64,000 nucleotides of DNA from Leishmania mexicana MHOM/GT/2001/U1103. Its lineage: Eukaryota > Euglenozoa > Kinetoplastea > Trypanosomatida > Trypanosomatidae. The position numbers and the translations under genes are program-made. Shown here piece by piece: positions 9,766-18,536 of the stretch. Every line of letters begins with the position of its first letter. Position 1 is the first letter of the stretch. The stretch is from assembly GCF_000234665.1 (NCBI RefSeq), contig NC_018335.1:496001-560000 (forward strand), given 5' to 3'. The notes under the pieces are model-generated. The model was not told where the DNA came from. It was given only the letters and a program-made list of their open reading frames with translations, and made no database searches.

Positions 9766-11658
9766 ATGACGCACACGGCGGAGATCACGAGGCGCGCGTT
9801 TCATCCAGCCCTCCACGAGAAGATGCAGCACGCAGACCCCCTGCAGCCGTCGGAGAGTATGCTTCTGCCCTCCAAGACGGCCCCAACCGCACTGCGCAAG
9901 TCAGACGGAAGCCGGCTGCATCTTTGCGTCGACAAGCGCGCCTCACAGGAGAAAGAGGATGAGGAGAAAAACCTCGCGTTGTCTCTGCGAATCACAACAA
10001 AAGAGGTACCTTCCCGCACTGGCGTTAAGGCGCCGCAGTCATCGCGGCATCCCTCGGTTCGCTGCGTCCCTGTAGAGGCGACGACCTGTGCAAATCGACT
10101 CCTGACCAACGCCCCCCGGAAGCTCTGCTTGAGTCGAGTAGCGGCGCTGCGTCCACCAAACGACGCGTCGGTTCCCGGCGCCGCCGTGCGCGATGGCCAG
10201 AGCTTCTTGGTTGACAAATGCAAACCTACCGCCATAGACATGGTGGTGGAGCTGCACGTCTACGACCTCTCACATGGATATCTGAAGCGGTATGGGAAAG
10301 AGTTAGTTGGCCTAGAAATTCCTGGCGTCTACCACTCCGGCATTGTATGTTACGGGGTTGAGGTGTACTTTGAGGGTGGTATCGGCATCGCCGCGGCGGG
10401 CCGCACACGTTTCGGTACCAAGTACCACACGCACTACCTCGGCGTGACAAAGAAGCCCGTCTCAGAGTTCTTCCGGTGGATCGGTGTGCGGGCCGTTCAC
10501 GTTAATCAGATCCACGACTACCACCCAGTGCGGCACAACTGCCATCACTTCTCCTACGAGGCAGCGCGGTTTTTGCTTGGCGAGAACGCGTCCATTCCAA
10601 ACTATCTCTTCAGCACCGTAGACAACCTTGTGAAGACGGAGGCTGGTGCTTCCGTTGCGGAGGTCATGACTCTCACCACCCACGGCATGCAGAGTAGCGT
10701 CGCGCGGCAGATGCGCTCCCGCACGCTGGAGCGGCAGTGCAGCATTGATATGCAACTCAGCGCCTCGACAGCCTGCGGTGTCATGACACTGCCACCGACG
10801 GCAGCAGTGCTCTTTCGTCCGAACGACCCCTACCTTGCAAAACGACTTGTCCTTGACCTCAGCCCGTACGTGAAGGGGCTAATCAAGAGAAACCACATGA
10901 AGCCAGCTGCATTGGCGGTGCTGGAGGAGATGGCTTGTGCGCTGATGGAGGGCACCGATTCCATTGCGCCAAAGCTGCTGTTTAACTATGTGGAGATGGT
11001 CACGGAGTCGCTCCTGCGCAGCCCGCTGGTGACGTGGGGGCCTATCTTCAACGGGCTCCGGGTGGCAGTGCTGCATAAGTTGTGCCTCATCAACTGTGTG
11101 TTTCACACGAAACTGATGTCGATTCTGGTGCTCGCGGCGCGCGACTTTCCCCGCTTGTTGCCCGACGGGCGCGTGGAGTTGCTTCGGCTGGCGTGTAACT
11201 TTGCCTGTAGCGCCCACGGTGCTATCGTCTACAGCGAAACTCGATACCGCGATGCGTGGGTGTCGATCGTTGGCCTAGGCCTCATGGACAGCAGCAGTAC
11301 GGTTGTGTACACAGCCGCCTGCCTGGCCTTGAACGTAGCGCTAGCCATTGTCACCACTACAAATCTGCCCCTGAGACGTGACATGACGCAGCTGACCGAC
11401 GAACACTACGCGCTGCGGCTCGCGACGCTTCTGCTGTACAACCTACGCAACCGCAGCGCAGAGAAACTGCCGGAGCCGTCCTTCAACATGATCTTGATGG
11501 CACTCTACAAACTAGCCTCGAGCAACAAAACGGCGCTGGAGTACGTTGTGTCACACCCCTTCAAGCCACAGTACGACGAGCTCCTTAACCGGTGTGGCTC
11601 GAACGAAAGTCGGACCCTTGTGTGCCTTCTCAAGACCCTCGAAGACCTTTTTGGCTAA
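9766..11658 (+). CDS. PPPDE (DeSI-like) thiol peptidase-like domain with C-terminal PUL-like helical region
   Basis: 630 residues from ATG 9766. The first ~155 residues look disordered. Residues about 160-290 match the PPPDE fold (Permuted Papain fold Peptidases of DsRNA viruses and Eukaryotes, including the DeSI deSUMOylating isopeptidases). The catalytic His is in VYHSGI (His190) and the catalytic Cys in RHNCHHFS (Cys259), with the family's GVEVYFEGG strand between. The C-terminal part (about 360-625) is an all-helical, Leu/Ala-rich region resembling the PUL (PLAA/Ufd3/Lub1) armadillo-like domain that binds Cdc48/p97. PPPDE-PUL combinations are known in other eukaryotes. Likely role: ubiquitin/SUMO deconjugation linked to the p97 pathway. 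PPPDE is firm; PUL rests on pattern only. A SIDER2-like repeat begins 163 nt after the stop. Confidence 0.8.
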   Translation: MTHTAEITRRAFHPALHEKMQHADPLQPSESMLLPSKTAPTALRKSDGSRLHLCVDKRASQEKEDEEKNLALSLRITTKEVPSRTGVKAPQSSRHPSVRCVPVEATTCANRLLTNAPRKLCLSRVAALRPPNDASVPGAAVRDGQSFLVDKCKPTAIDMVVELHVYDLSHGYLKRYGKELVGLEIPGVYHSGIVCYGVEVYFEGGIGIAAAGRTRFGTKYHTHYLGVTKKPVSEFFRWIGVRAVHVNQIHDYHPVRHNCHHFSYEAARFLLGENASIPNYLFSTVDNLVKTEAGASVAEVMTLTTHGMQSSVARQMRSRTLERQCSIDMQLSASTACGVMTLPPTAAVLFRPNDPYLAKRLVLDLSPYVKGLIKRNHMKPAALAVLEEMACALMEGTDSIAPKLLFNYVEMVTESLLRSPLVTWGPIFNGLRVAVLHKLCLINCVFHTKLMSILVLAARDFPRLLPDGRVELLRLACNFACSAHGAIVYSETRYRDAWVSIVGLGLMDSSSTVVYTAACLALNVALAIVTTTNLPLRRDMTQLTDEHYALRLATLLLYNLRNRSAEKLPEPSFNMILMALYKLASSNKTALEYVVSHPFKPQYDELLNRCGSNESRTLVCLLKTLEDLFG

Positions 11659-11821
11659 TCTCTACAGCTTCCACCGACTGCTTCGTGAACCGCCGCTGGG
11701 GCTTCTTTTTGTTGCTTGCTGACTCAGCGAAAACTCTCTGCGGTCGGGCCACTCCGCTCCGCCTCCCCCCACCCCCTCTTTCTCTGCTTTATTCTGTGGC
11801 GACGGGAGTTCTACTCCCCCG

Positions 11822-12416
11822 ATGATGGGACACCCAGGTCATTGCATGGTGGCTCAGAACCCAACCGCCCTCCCCTCTCTCCCCCCTCACCCTCCTGCTA
11901 TCCTCCGCCAAATGCGGGACCACATCTGGTTGTGACGCGCCCAGGCACCTACGACGTAAGGAGGGGGGTCTGCGCGATGCATCGCTGCTGACGTCGGCGG
12001 TCATGCCCTGGACGGCGTGGCGTCGCAGCGACCCGCGACCGTGTCAGCAGGGTGGCGCCATCCATGTGATTTTAGGCGGCGTGCCAGCGCGGCTGGGACG
12101 TATCCTGCCCCTCCCTCCCCCCTGGCCCTCACACGGTCTACTGGTGTGGTGGGGAGGCTGAGTGTCGCCCCCGATGGGGGATGCACGAGGGGTGGCGACG
12201 GGCATGATGGGCGCGGCTGTGAGGGGCCCTGCGGAGCGGGCGTCTGGGTATACTTTGAGGGCGAGGCCGTGCCTCGGAGGGCTGGGTCGGTGCTTTGCTG
12301 TAAGGCTGTTGCAGCGCTGCCTCGCACGGACGTGATGGGGAGGGGGAGGGGGTGGGTGGGCTACGGCAGGCCTGTTGTAGAGGGGAGTTGACCGTACGCT
12401 CTGTAGCAGTGAACGG
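11822..12416 (+). mobile_element. SIDER2-like degenerate retroposon, copy 1
   Basis: About 595 bp, almost identical to the reverse complement of 36972-37570, with single-base differences and one small difference near the distal end. Its first ~190 bp also match 34131-34317. It has no coding capacity. Size, copy behaviour and position just downstream of a stop codon, in the 3' UTR zone and sense with transcription, fit the Leishmania SIDER2 family of short interspersed degenerate retroposons. Those are known to act in 3' UTRs as mRNA-destabilising or translational elements. Family assignment is inferred; the repeat itself is seen directly. Confidence 0.7.
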
Positions 12417-13031
12417 ACTCACTGGACCGCAGAACGAAGTGGTGCAATCATCATCAAGTCGTGTGTAGACCACTGCTCGCTCTCGTTGCATGGTACCGCG
12501 TTGGGAGCATATTTGCCGGGGCGAGAAAGGCGGTAAAACAAGTGGGGTTAAGGGACTCGGTGGTGCGCGCGCTGGTGGCGCCCGATAAAAAAGGGGACGA
12601 GCGGAAAGGGCGCAAGGGCGAACCACTTTGGTGACCCTTTGTCCTCCTCTAAATAGGGATCAGCATGCAACTGATCGGATTGCGGCGTGTACTGCTCCTG
12701 TCCCGCTCAAGCCGCCCAACTATACGACAGGGGGAAACCCTCCTGGACCGCATCATGCGCCTGCAAGCCTGCGGTTCGCGATTCCCAAGTCTCCTCTTCG
12801 CTGCCGACTTTTCCCATTTCTCCTTTGGTGTGTCCTCTCCACCTCCACACTCTCTCTTACTTGTTCGGCGTGTCCGCGTAGATTGTAGTTGCAGGTTGAG
12901 CATTGTCGGTGTGCGGGGACAGCACTCAAACACCGAAAAGAGAGGGACGGCTTTGCCGATACGGCCGTAGGACTACTCCGTGGCGTCGCGGAACTCACTT
13001 GCACGTTGTGCTACTCGATAGCAGCTCGCCA

Positions 13032-13094
13032 ACACATCTTTCCGTTTCTCCGCCGTTGTGGCCCGCTTGCACGCCACCCAACTCTTCTAAACAG
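13032..13094 (+). promoter_or_regulatory. Candidate polypyrimidine tract and trans-splice acceptor for CPSF160
   Basis: A pyrimidine-rich segment ends in AG at 13093-13094. The next in-frame ATG is 13149, giving a 54-nt spliced 5' UTR. This supports trimming the open frame that extends upstream to 12903. Confidence 0.45.
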
Positions 13095-13148
13095 CAACCG
13101 CTGCTGGATTTAAAGCGGAGCCGCTGCTCACCCCGACGCATTGTCATC

Positions 13149-16100
13149 ATGCTCCACACGGCCGTGGCGCCGTTGTTGCCAGCCTCGGTGGTGACACACA
13201 CCGTCTCTGGTTATTTTCTCCCCGACTCGTTGGCGGCGCAGAAGGAGAAAGAGGTGGTAGCCATTCGACAGAATCACCTCACCTTGTATCGCGTAAAGAG
13301 CACGCCTCACGCCTGCGCTGCTGCAGGGCCGCCGCCAGCAGAGCAGCTCGGTCAGGTAGCGGAAGTTTCTCTGCACGCGCCGCCGCTGGCGGCCGCAACA
13401 TGCCGCCCCCTCCGGACCACCTCGGACATCTTAGTACTTCTTTTCGATGATTTCCACGTATCCTTCCTGCAATACAACCCGGTCACAGCTCAGTTCGACA
13501 CGGTAGCTCTCATGCAGTTGGATGACCGTCAGTTGAGCCTGGACCAGTGCCCGCTCAGCGCGATGCTGCGGGTGGACGAGACGGGGACGTACGTTGCCGT
13601 GCTGGCCAAGCGGAGCGACCTCTTCTTCTTCCCGGTGATGGAGATGATAGATCAGCAGGCGATGGCACAGGTGCAGGCGGAAAATGCTGCCGCGAACGCT
13701 TCGAACTCGGACATGCAGTCTGCTGCCTTCGCGGGCAACGAGGAGGCTGCTGTGACGAAGACCTCTGGCACGACGACGGCAGTAGCCCCAAAGCCAACAG
13801 TGGCACTGAATGCTTGGGGAGACGAAGACGAGGACGACAATGACGGCGAAGCGCCGAACGCGCGCAAGCAGGAGGAGGCGGCGAAGAGCGAGCAGTCCGT
13901 TCACGGAAAAACAATGACGGGAGGCGACAGCGCTGTGGCGTTCGGAGGAGCTTCTGCAGTGCCTGGAACGCCATCGTCGCAGAAGGTGACGCAGGGCGGT
14001 GGCACCTCGTTGTTGCTGCGTATCGGCACAGTAACGCACTGGCGCCTGCAAGATGTGAAGACTGCGCTGCGCAACATCCGCGACATCCAGTTTGTCGAGT
14101 CGGCTGGCGAGCCCTTGCTGGCGTTTCTGTTTGAGAAGCAGCCGACGTGGGCGGGCCGAGTGAAGCTGCTGGAGTGGCGCAGCAAGACGGTGGAGTCGCA
14201 CATGCTAACCTGTTCCATCGAGTGGATGAAAGTGACCCTCGCGAACTCCACGGCACCGCACATGCTCTCTCTCAGCGAGGTGGACGGGCTGCCGTACGAC
14301 GTGACGAGCATGACGCCGCTTACAGCCTTCCAGGATGTACCGTCCGCCGTGTTTTGCGTGAGCCGCAACATGATGGTGCACGTGAGCACAAAAAGCGGCT
14401 ACGGTGTGTACGTGAACGCCACCGGTGAGGAGCAGGCACGCAGTTTGAAGTCTTCAGCGGTGAGTTTTGAAGCGGTGCAGTGGCGTAGCGCGTCGCAGGC
14501 ACTGTCCACCGACCTTGTGAAGGTGAACCTGAACTTTTCGAACGCCACGTCTGTGCTCCTTTCGCAGCCGGCGACGACGCAGAGAGCGCCGGCGGTGGCT
14601 GCTGGTGCTGCTGCGACTGCAGATGGTCACACCCAACGGCTGCTGGTCGTAACAGAGGAAGAGGGGACCGTCGTGGACGTGCACTTGCAGAGCCACGGCT
14701 ACACGGTGGGTAGCATCAGCGCGGAAATCGTCATGACCGGCTGCTTCGGTTCCTCGTACGCCTCCATCGACGCCACACGGTTCTTTCTCGGGGCCCTGAA
14801 CGGTGACTCTCGTTTCATCGCCAGCACCCCGCGCGACCCGTGCAAGGTGCTCCAGAAGTTTCTCGGCATCGGACCCGTGCGGGACGTCGACATTGTGGAC
14901 ACTACCACCGCTGCCGCGGAAACGCAGGAGGACACACTCGATCCGTCCGTTGAGGCCTCTCCCTACGCAGACCTCTTCCGCAGCGTGAAGCTCGAAGCGT
15001 TGCCGACCATGACAGCGGCGCAGCGAAAGACGGTGATGGACATTGCTCTGTGCTCCGGCAGCGGTTCGGCGGGAAGTCTCTCCATCTTGCGTCGATCGAT
15101 CCGGAGCCGTGTGGTGCGACAGGAGGAGCTGAACGCCATCTCTGTCTTCTTTTTGGAGCCCACCAACGCCGATGCCCGCAAGCGACCACGAGACCTCGGC
15201 AACGAGGGAGGCAGGGGAGAGTCACCCCCAGCGTCGACGGTCGGCGCCGGCACCGCACCGCACCCACACCTGCTCATCAGCGGCTCGAACTTTTCCATTC
15301 TTTTTGCGGTACGCAGTGATTCGGTACAGCAGGTTCGCGGGGCTGCTCTCAGTATGGCGGCTCGCACCGTATACGCTGTGCATCTGGACTGGATGCCAGG
15401 TCTGCTGCAGGTAACGGAGACGGAGCTGCGGCTTCTGTCCGGCGATGGCAAGCGCCGGGTGTCAAGCACCGAGTTCCTTACTCTACCGGCGATACAGCGA
15501 GCCAGCAGCCAGGGCGCGGCGGCGAACGTGGCGCTCTCTGCCCTGTTGGTCGGGGAAATGCGCTGCGTCCTTGTCCGCTTCACAGATGGACAGCTGCTTT
15601 CGTTTCGCCTGGCAGATGCCAAGGCGATGTCAACGGCGACCCTGCTCCTAGAGAGGGTGACGGCCGTCGGGTGGTGGGGGTCGGCAGCAAGGCACCGGCA
15701 GCAACGTCAGCCCACGCTGGTGGTTGTGCAAAACATGGACCTCATTTTGTACACGCTGCAGTCGCCGCAAGCGGTGCAGCAGGCGTCGAGTTTCCCGAAC
15801 TTTGCTCTCATGCCGCCCTTTGCGATGGAGGGGGTCGAGACGCCCGTGGTGAAGCTGCGGGAGCGGCTGAATGCAGAGCCGCTGCCGACTGTCACGCATC
15901 TCGCTGTCTTTGATCAGCACGAGGACCCTGCCATGTCAGCTGCGCCGACTGAGGCAACTCTTGTGATGATTCTGTCATCCGGGGAGCTAGTGACGTACCG
16001 GGTTGTTCCTGCTGATGCCCACGGTCCACGGAGGTGCGTGAAGGTGATTTACCATATTCTTGACGTCGCGCCGGAGGTGGATGTGGTGGAGTCGATTGAG

Positions 16101-17777
16101 GCTCGCAAGAAACGGCTGCAGGAAGAGCGGGCGCACCTGGCGACTGTCACACAGCAGATGCGCCACTGCAGCGAGCGGCTGGTGCCATTCCGGGGCCTCC
16201 AGGACCGGCACAAGGGCATGTACGTCTGCGGCCAGACGCCGGTGTTTCTTGTGTACCATGCTGCCACGAATCAGCTTGTCTGCACCCGGCATCACGCCAC
16301 GAATGCGGTGCGCGGCTTCGCGCCGTTCCACTCGCGGCATGTGCATGGCGGTTTCGTCTACTGCGGCGAGGGCTTCGTGCACTTTGCGACCATGCAGCCC
16401 TTCGGTGAGCTGCTTGGCAGCAGCGGGTGGTGGCTTGAGCGGGTGCGCCTTGGGTGCACGCCCCACCAGATCATCTACTCCCCTGCGGCGCACGGGTGCT
16501 TCGTCGTGGCGTCGCGGCCGCAGCCGTTTTCCCCGAAGAGGGCACCCTTTGACGTGCAGCTGCGCATGGTCGAGGACGAGGAGGGCAATCGCGTGCCGCA
16601 CGTGATAGAGGCCGTCTCGCTGCCGCCCCTGTCCGCCGCTTCCGGCTCACCCGTGCCAACGAATGAGCGGTATGAAGTGCAGTTCTTCTCGACGCTGGAC
16701 TGGCAGTGCATGGGTCGCCTTGTGCTGGACGCGAATGAGAAGGTGCTCTCTGCGACGCTGATGCAGGTGACTCGCGACACAACTATGGACGCGGCGAACC
16801 GGTCTACCACGGCGCCGGTATGCGCTCTGGCAACGGCGTACCCGCTGGGCGAAGATGTCACGACCCGCGGACGCATCTTGCTGCTGACGACGACACAGCA
16901 GGGTGGCCACGGGATGCAGCACCTGCGCACCTTACACGAGGAGCCAATGAAGGGCCCCGTCACCGCCATCACGAGGGTCGGCGAGGATTGTGTCGCGGCC
17001 GCCGTGGGCGGCACCGTTCGTGTGTACCGCTACGACACATACAAGAGCACAATGGAGACCATGGCAATCTTGTACGCCGGGGCCTATGTAACGTGCTTGC
17101 AAGCATTTCGCGACTACCTCGTCATCGGGGACTTATTCAACTCCGTCCTCTTCGCCCGCTACAGCGAAGAAATCCACACCATAACGATCCTTGGGCGGGA
17201 CACGAATGCCATCTCGGTTGTTTCGAATGACATGCTGTATCACGACACCCGCTTCGGCCTCCTCGTCACGGACGACGCGCGCAATCTCATGTGCATGAGC
17301 TACAAACCGCGCGTACTGGAGGAGCCTGGCAAGCCGCCCAAGGTACTGGAGTCGCTTCTGACTGTTACTGGCGAGTACCGGCTGGCGGGCGGCGTGCTAC
17401 TCAAGATGATGCGACTGCGTGCCGCCTCGGCGCACTCTAGCAGCGTCGCTATCTACGTCACCAACATGGGTGAGATCGGCTACCTGGTGCCGCTCGGGGA
17501 TCAGACGAGTCGAACTGGGCAATGGGTTGTGCGCCGCTTGCAGAGCGAAGTGGCCCACGCTGGCGGCCTGCCGCCGCGTATGTTCCTCGGCTTTCCGCAG
17601 GACGATCCACTGCGCTCCCTCAAGGGTGAAGAGTGGATGCTGCATGTCCCCCTGTTGGAGCAACTGTACCGCCAAGACTTGCGCACGCGCAAGCTGGTTG
17701 CTTCAGCGGCCCAAACGCAGCTAGAGCGCGTCATGAACGTTGGTGCCACCGTCTCGGCGGAGCTCGGGCACATTTGA
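13149..17777 (+). CDS. CPSF160: Cleavage and polyadenylation specificity factor subunit 1 (CPSF160) homologue
   Basis: 1542 residues from ATG 13149. It belongs to the CPSF160/DDB1/SF3b130 family of triple beta-propeller scaffolds. The length matches CPSF160 (about 1400-1500). The C-terminal third carries the CPSF_A-type signature: GTVRVYRYD, then LQAFRDYLVIGDLFNSV, then a DxxxFGLLVTDD-like segment followed by helical residues to the end. The N-terminal propeller holds a low-complexity acidic insert (around residues 218-250, AWGDEDEDDND). In trypanosomatids CPSF160 is part of the nuclear complex that polyadenylates mRNAs and, because polyadenylation is coupled to trans-splicing of the downstream gene, supports both ends of each mRNA. 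The CPSF30-binding role is from the family. DDB1 is a less likely alternative given length and the weak N-terminal match. Confidence 0.85.
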   Translation: MLHTAVAPLLPASVVTHTVSGYFLPDSLAAQKEKEVVAIRQNHLTLYRVKSTPHACAAAGPPPAEQLGQVAEVSLHAPPLAAATCRPLRTTSDILVLLFDDFHVSFLQYNPVTAQFDTVALMQLDDRQLSLDQCPLSAMLRVDETGTYVAVLAKRSDLFFFPVMEMIDQQAMAQVQAENAAANASNSDMQSAAFAGNEEAAVTKTSGTTTAVAPKPTVALNAWGDEDEDDNDGEAPNARKQEEAAKSEQSVHGKTMTGGDSAVAFGGASAVPGTPSSQKVTQGGGTSLLLRIGTVTHWRLQDVKTALRNIRDIQFVESAGEPLLAFLFEKQPTWAGRVKLLEWRSKTVESHMLTCSIEWMKVTLANSTAPHMLSLSEVDGLPYDVTSMTPLTAFQDVPSAVFCVSRNMMVHVSTKSGYGVYVNATGEEQARSLKSSAVSFEAVQWRSASQALSTDLVKVNLNFSNATSVLLSQPATTQRAPAVAAGAAATADGHTQRLLVVTEEEGTVVDVHLQSHGYTVGSISAEIVMTGCFGSSYASIDATRFFLGALNGDSRFIASTPRDPCKVLQKFLGIGPVRDVDIVDTTTAAAETQEDTLDPSVEASPYADLFRSVKLEALPTMTAAQRKTVMDIALCSGSGSAGSLSILRRSIRSRVVRQEELNAISVFFLEPTNADARKRPRDLGNEGGRGESPPASTVGAGTAPHPHLLISGSNFSILFAVRSDSVQQVRGAALSMAARTVYAVHLDWMPGLLQVTETELRLLSGDGKRRVSSTEFLTLPAIQRASSQGAAANVALSALLVGEMRCVLVRFTDGQLLSFRLADAKAMSTATLLLERVTAVGWWGSAARHRQQRQPTLVVVQNMDLILYTLQSPQAVQQASSFPNFALMPPFAMEGVETPVVKLRERLNAEPLPTVTHLAVFDQHEDPAMSAAPTEATLVMILSSGELVTYRVVPADAHGPRRCVKVIYHILDVAPEVDVVESIEARKKRLQEERAHLATVTQQMRHCSERLVPFRGLQDRHKGMYVCGQTPVFLVYHAATNQLVCTRHHATNAVRGFAPFHSRHVHGGFVYCGEGFVHFATMQPFGELLGSSGWWLERVRLGCTPHQIIYSPAAHGCFVVASRPQPFSPKRAPFDVQLRMVEDEEGNRVPHVIEAVSLPPLSAASGSPVPTNERYEVQFFSTLDWQCMGRLVLDANEKVLSATLMQVTRDTTMDAANRSTTAPVCALATAYPLGEDVTTRGRILLLTTTQQGGHGMQHLRTLHEEPMKGPVTAITRVGEDCVAAAVGGTVRVYRYDTYKSTMETMAILYAGAYVTCLQAFRDYLVIGDLFNSVLFARYSEEIHTITILGRDTNAISVVSNDMLYHDTRFGLLVTDDARNLMCMSYKPRVLEEPGKPPKVLESLLTVTGEYRLAGGVLLKMMRLRAASAHSSSVAIYVTNMGEIGYLVPLGDQTSRTGQWVVRRLQSEVAHAGGLPPRMFLGFPQDDPLRSLKGEEWMLHVPLLEQLYRQDLRTRKLVASAAQTQLERVMNVGATVSAELGHI

Positions 17778-18536
17778 GGAAACGAACGAGCAAGAAGGGC
17801 GCAGCGTGGGTGGCGCTAGCGCACATGGTTGTACGCGTGTGTGTGTGTGTGTGTAATGGCCCGTTCGTTCTTCTATTGTTGTTAATTGCCACCACAAATC
17901 GGTGTTAGGGAGGTGTGCGGGTGGTTTTGGTCCACGACCATATGAATGGCAAAGGAGACGCCCTTCTGGCAAGAGGACCAATCCATGCCAGATCCGAAGA
18001 AGGCGAACGGCACACGTGCGCGCGGTGGTGCTCACGCGTCGTGGTGGATGTTACTCGAAAATAGCCGATGTCGTGTTCTCTCGACGAAGCGCTCAGTGCC
18101 TCCAGAACGCGGCGGATCCGACGGTGGGTGTTCGCCTGAAACCCAACAAAGGACTGCAGTCGAGTTTTGCAATCATCTTCTTTCGCCGTGCACCCCACCC
18201 GCCATGAAGGAAGGAATCCTTCTTTTGGTGCCCGCTCGCCTGCTCTGTGTCTGTCTGTGTGTTGGTGTGCGTCTCTCTCCTGCCCTCAGCTTCTCCTTCG
18301 TCTCGCCGTCCGTTTGTCCTTACACGTGTATGACATCGCCTCGACGCACCTCCGAACAAAAAGAGCCCCCCCCCCTCCTCCTCCCTCTCCCTCTCCCTTT
18401 CTCGTCTGTTCTCTCCACATCACTGAGGACACGTGAATGGCAGGACATTCGGGCTTGTGCGCGAGCTCTATGCGACGACAAAGCACATTCGACGATCTTA
18501 CTACCATACCCGGGGACGAGCCATCCTGGGCGGTCG
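17778..18536. other. Intergenic / 5' leader of the LicD-like gene
   Basis: Holds a TG microsatellite at about 17837-17855 and a long C/T tract at 18366-18418. The LicD-like frame is open through this whole spacer. An in-frame ATG at 18204 would add a hydrophobic N-terminus, but that stretch runs through the pyrimidine tract, so it is treated as leader. Confidence 0.5.
18366..18427 (+). promoter_or_regulatory. Candidate polypyrimidine tract and trans-splice acceptor for the LicD-like gene
   Basis: An almost pure pyrimidine run of about 50 nt is followed by the first AG at 18426-18427. A spliced leader added here gives a 5' UTR of about 110 nt before ATG 18537 and excludes the ATG at 18204. 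Confidence 0.5.

Larger units (their letters stand above)
11659..13148. other. Intergenic region containing a SIDER2-like repeat
   Basis: 1.5 kb between the PPPDE gene and CPSF160. The first 40% is a dispersed repeat (listed separately). The remainder is spacer, ending in a pyrimidine-rich segment (about 13032-13092) with a candidate splice acceptor at 13093-13094. No supported gene; the frame running 12903-13148 is only the 5' leader of the next gene. Confidence 0.6.

Noticed and set aside
12903..13148. N-terminal extension of CPSF160 in the same frame
   Set aside because: It begins with a non-ATG codon and spans the polypyrimidine tract and candidate AG at 13094, so it is leader sequence.
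13431..14256. Long - strand frames opposite the 5' part of CPSF160
   Set aside because: High GC3 in the real + strand gene suppresses antisense stops; the translations are Arg/Leu/Ser-biased shadows.
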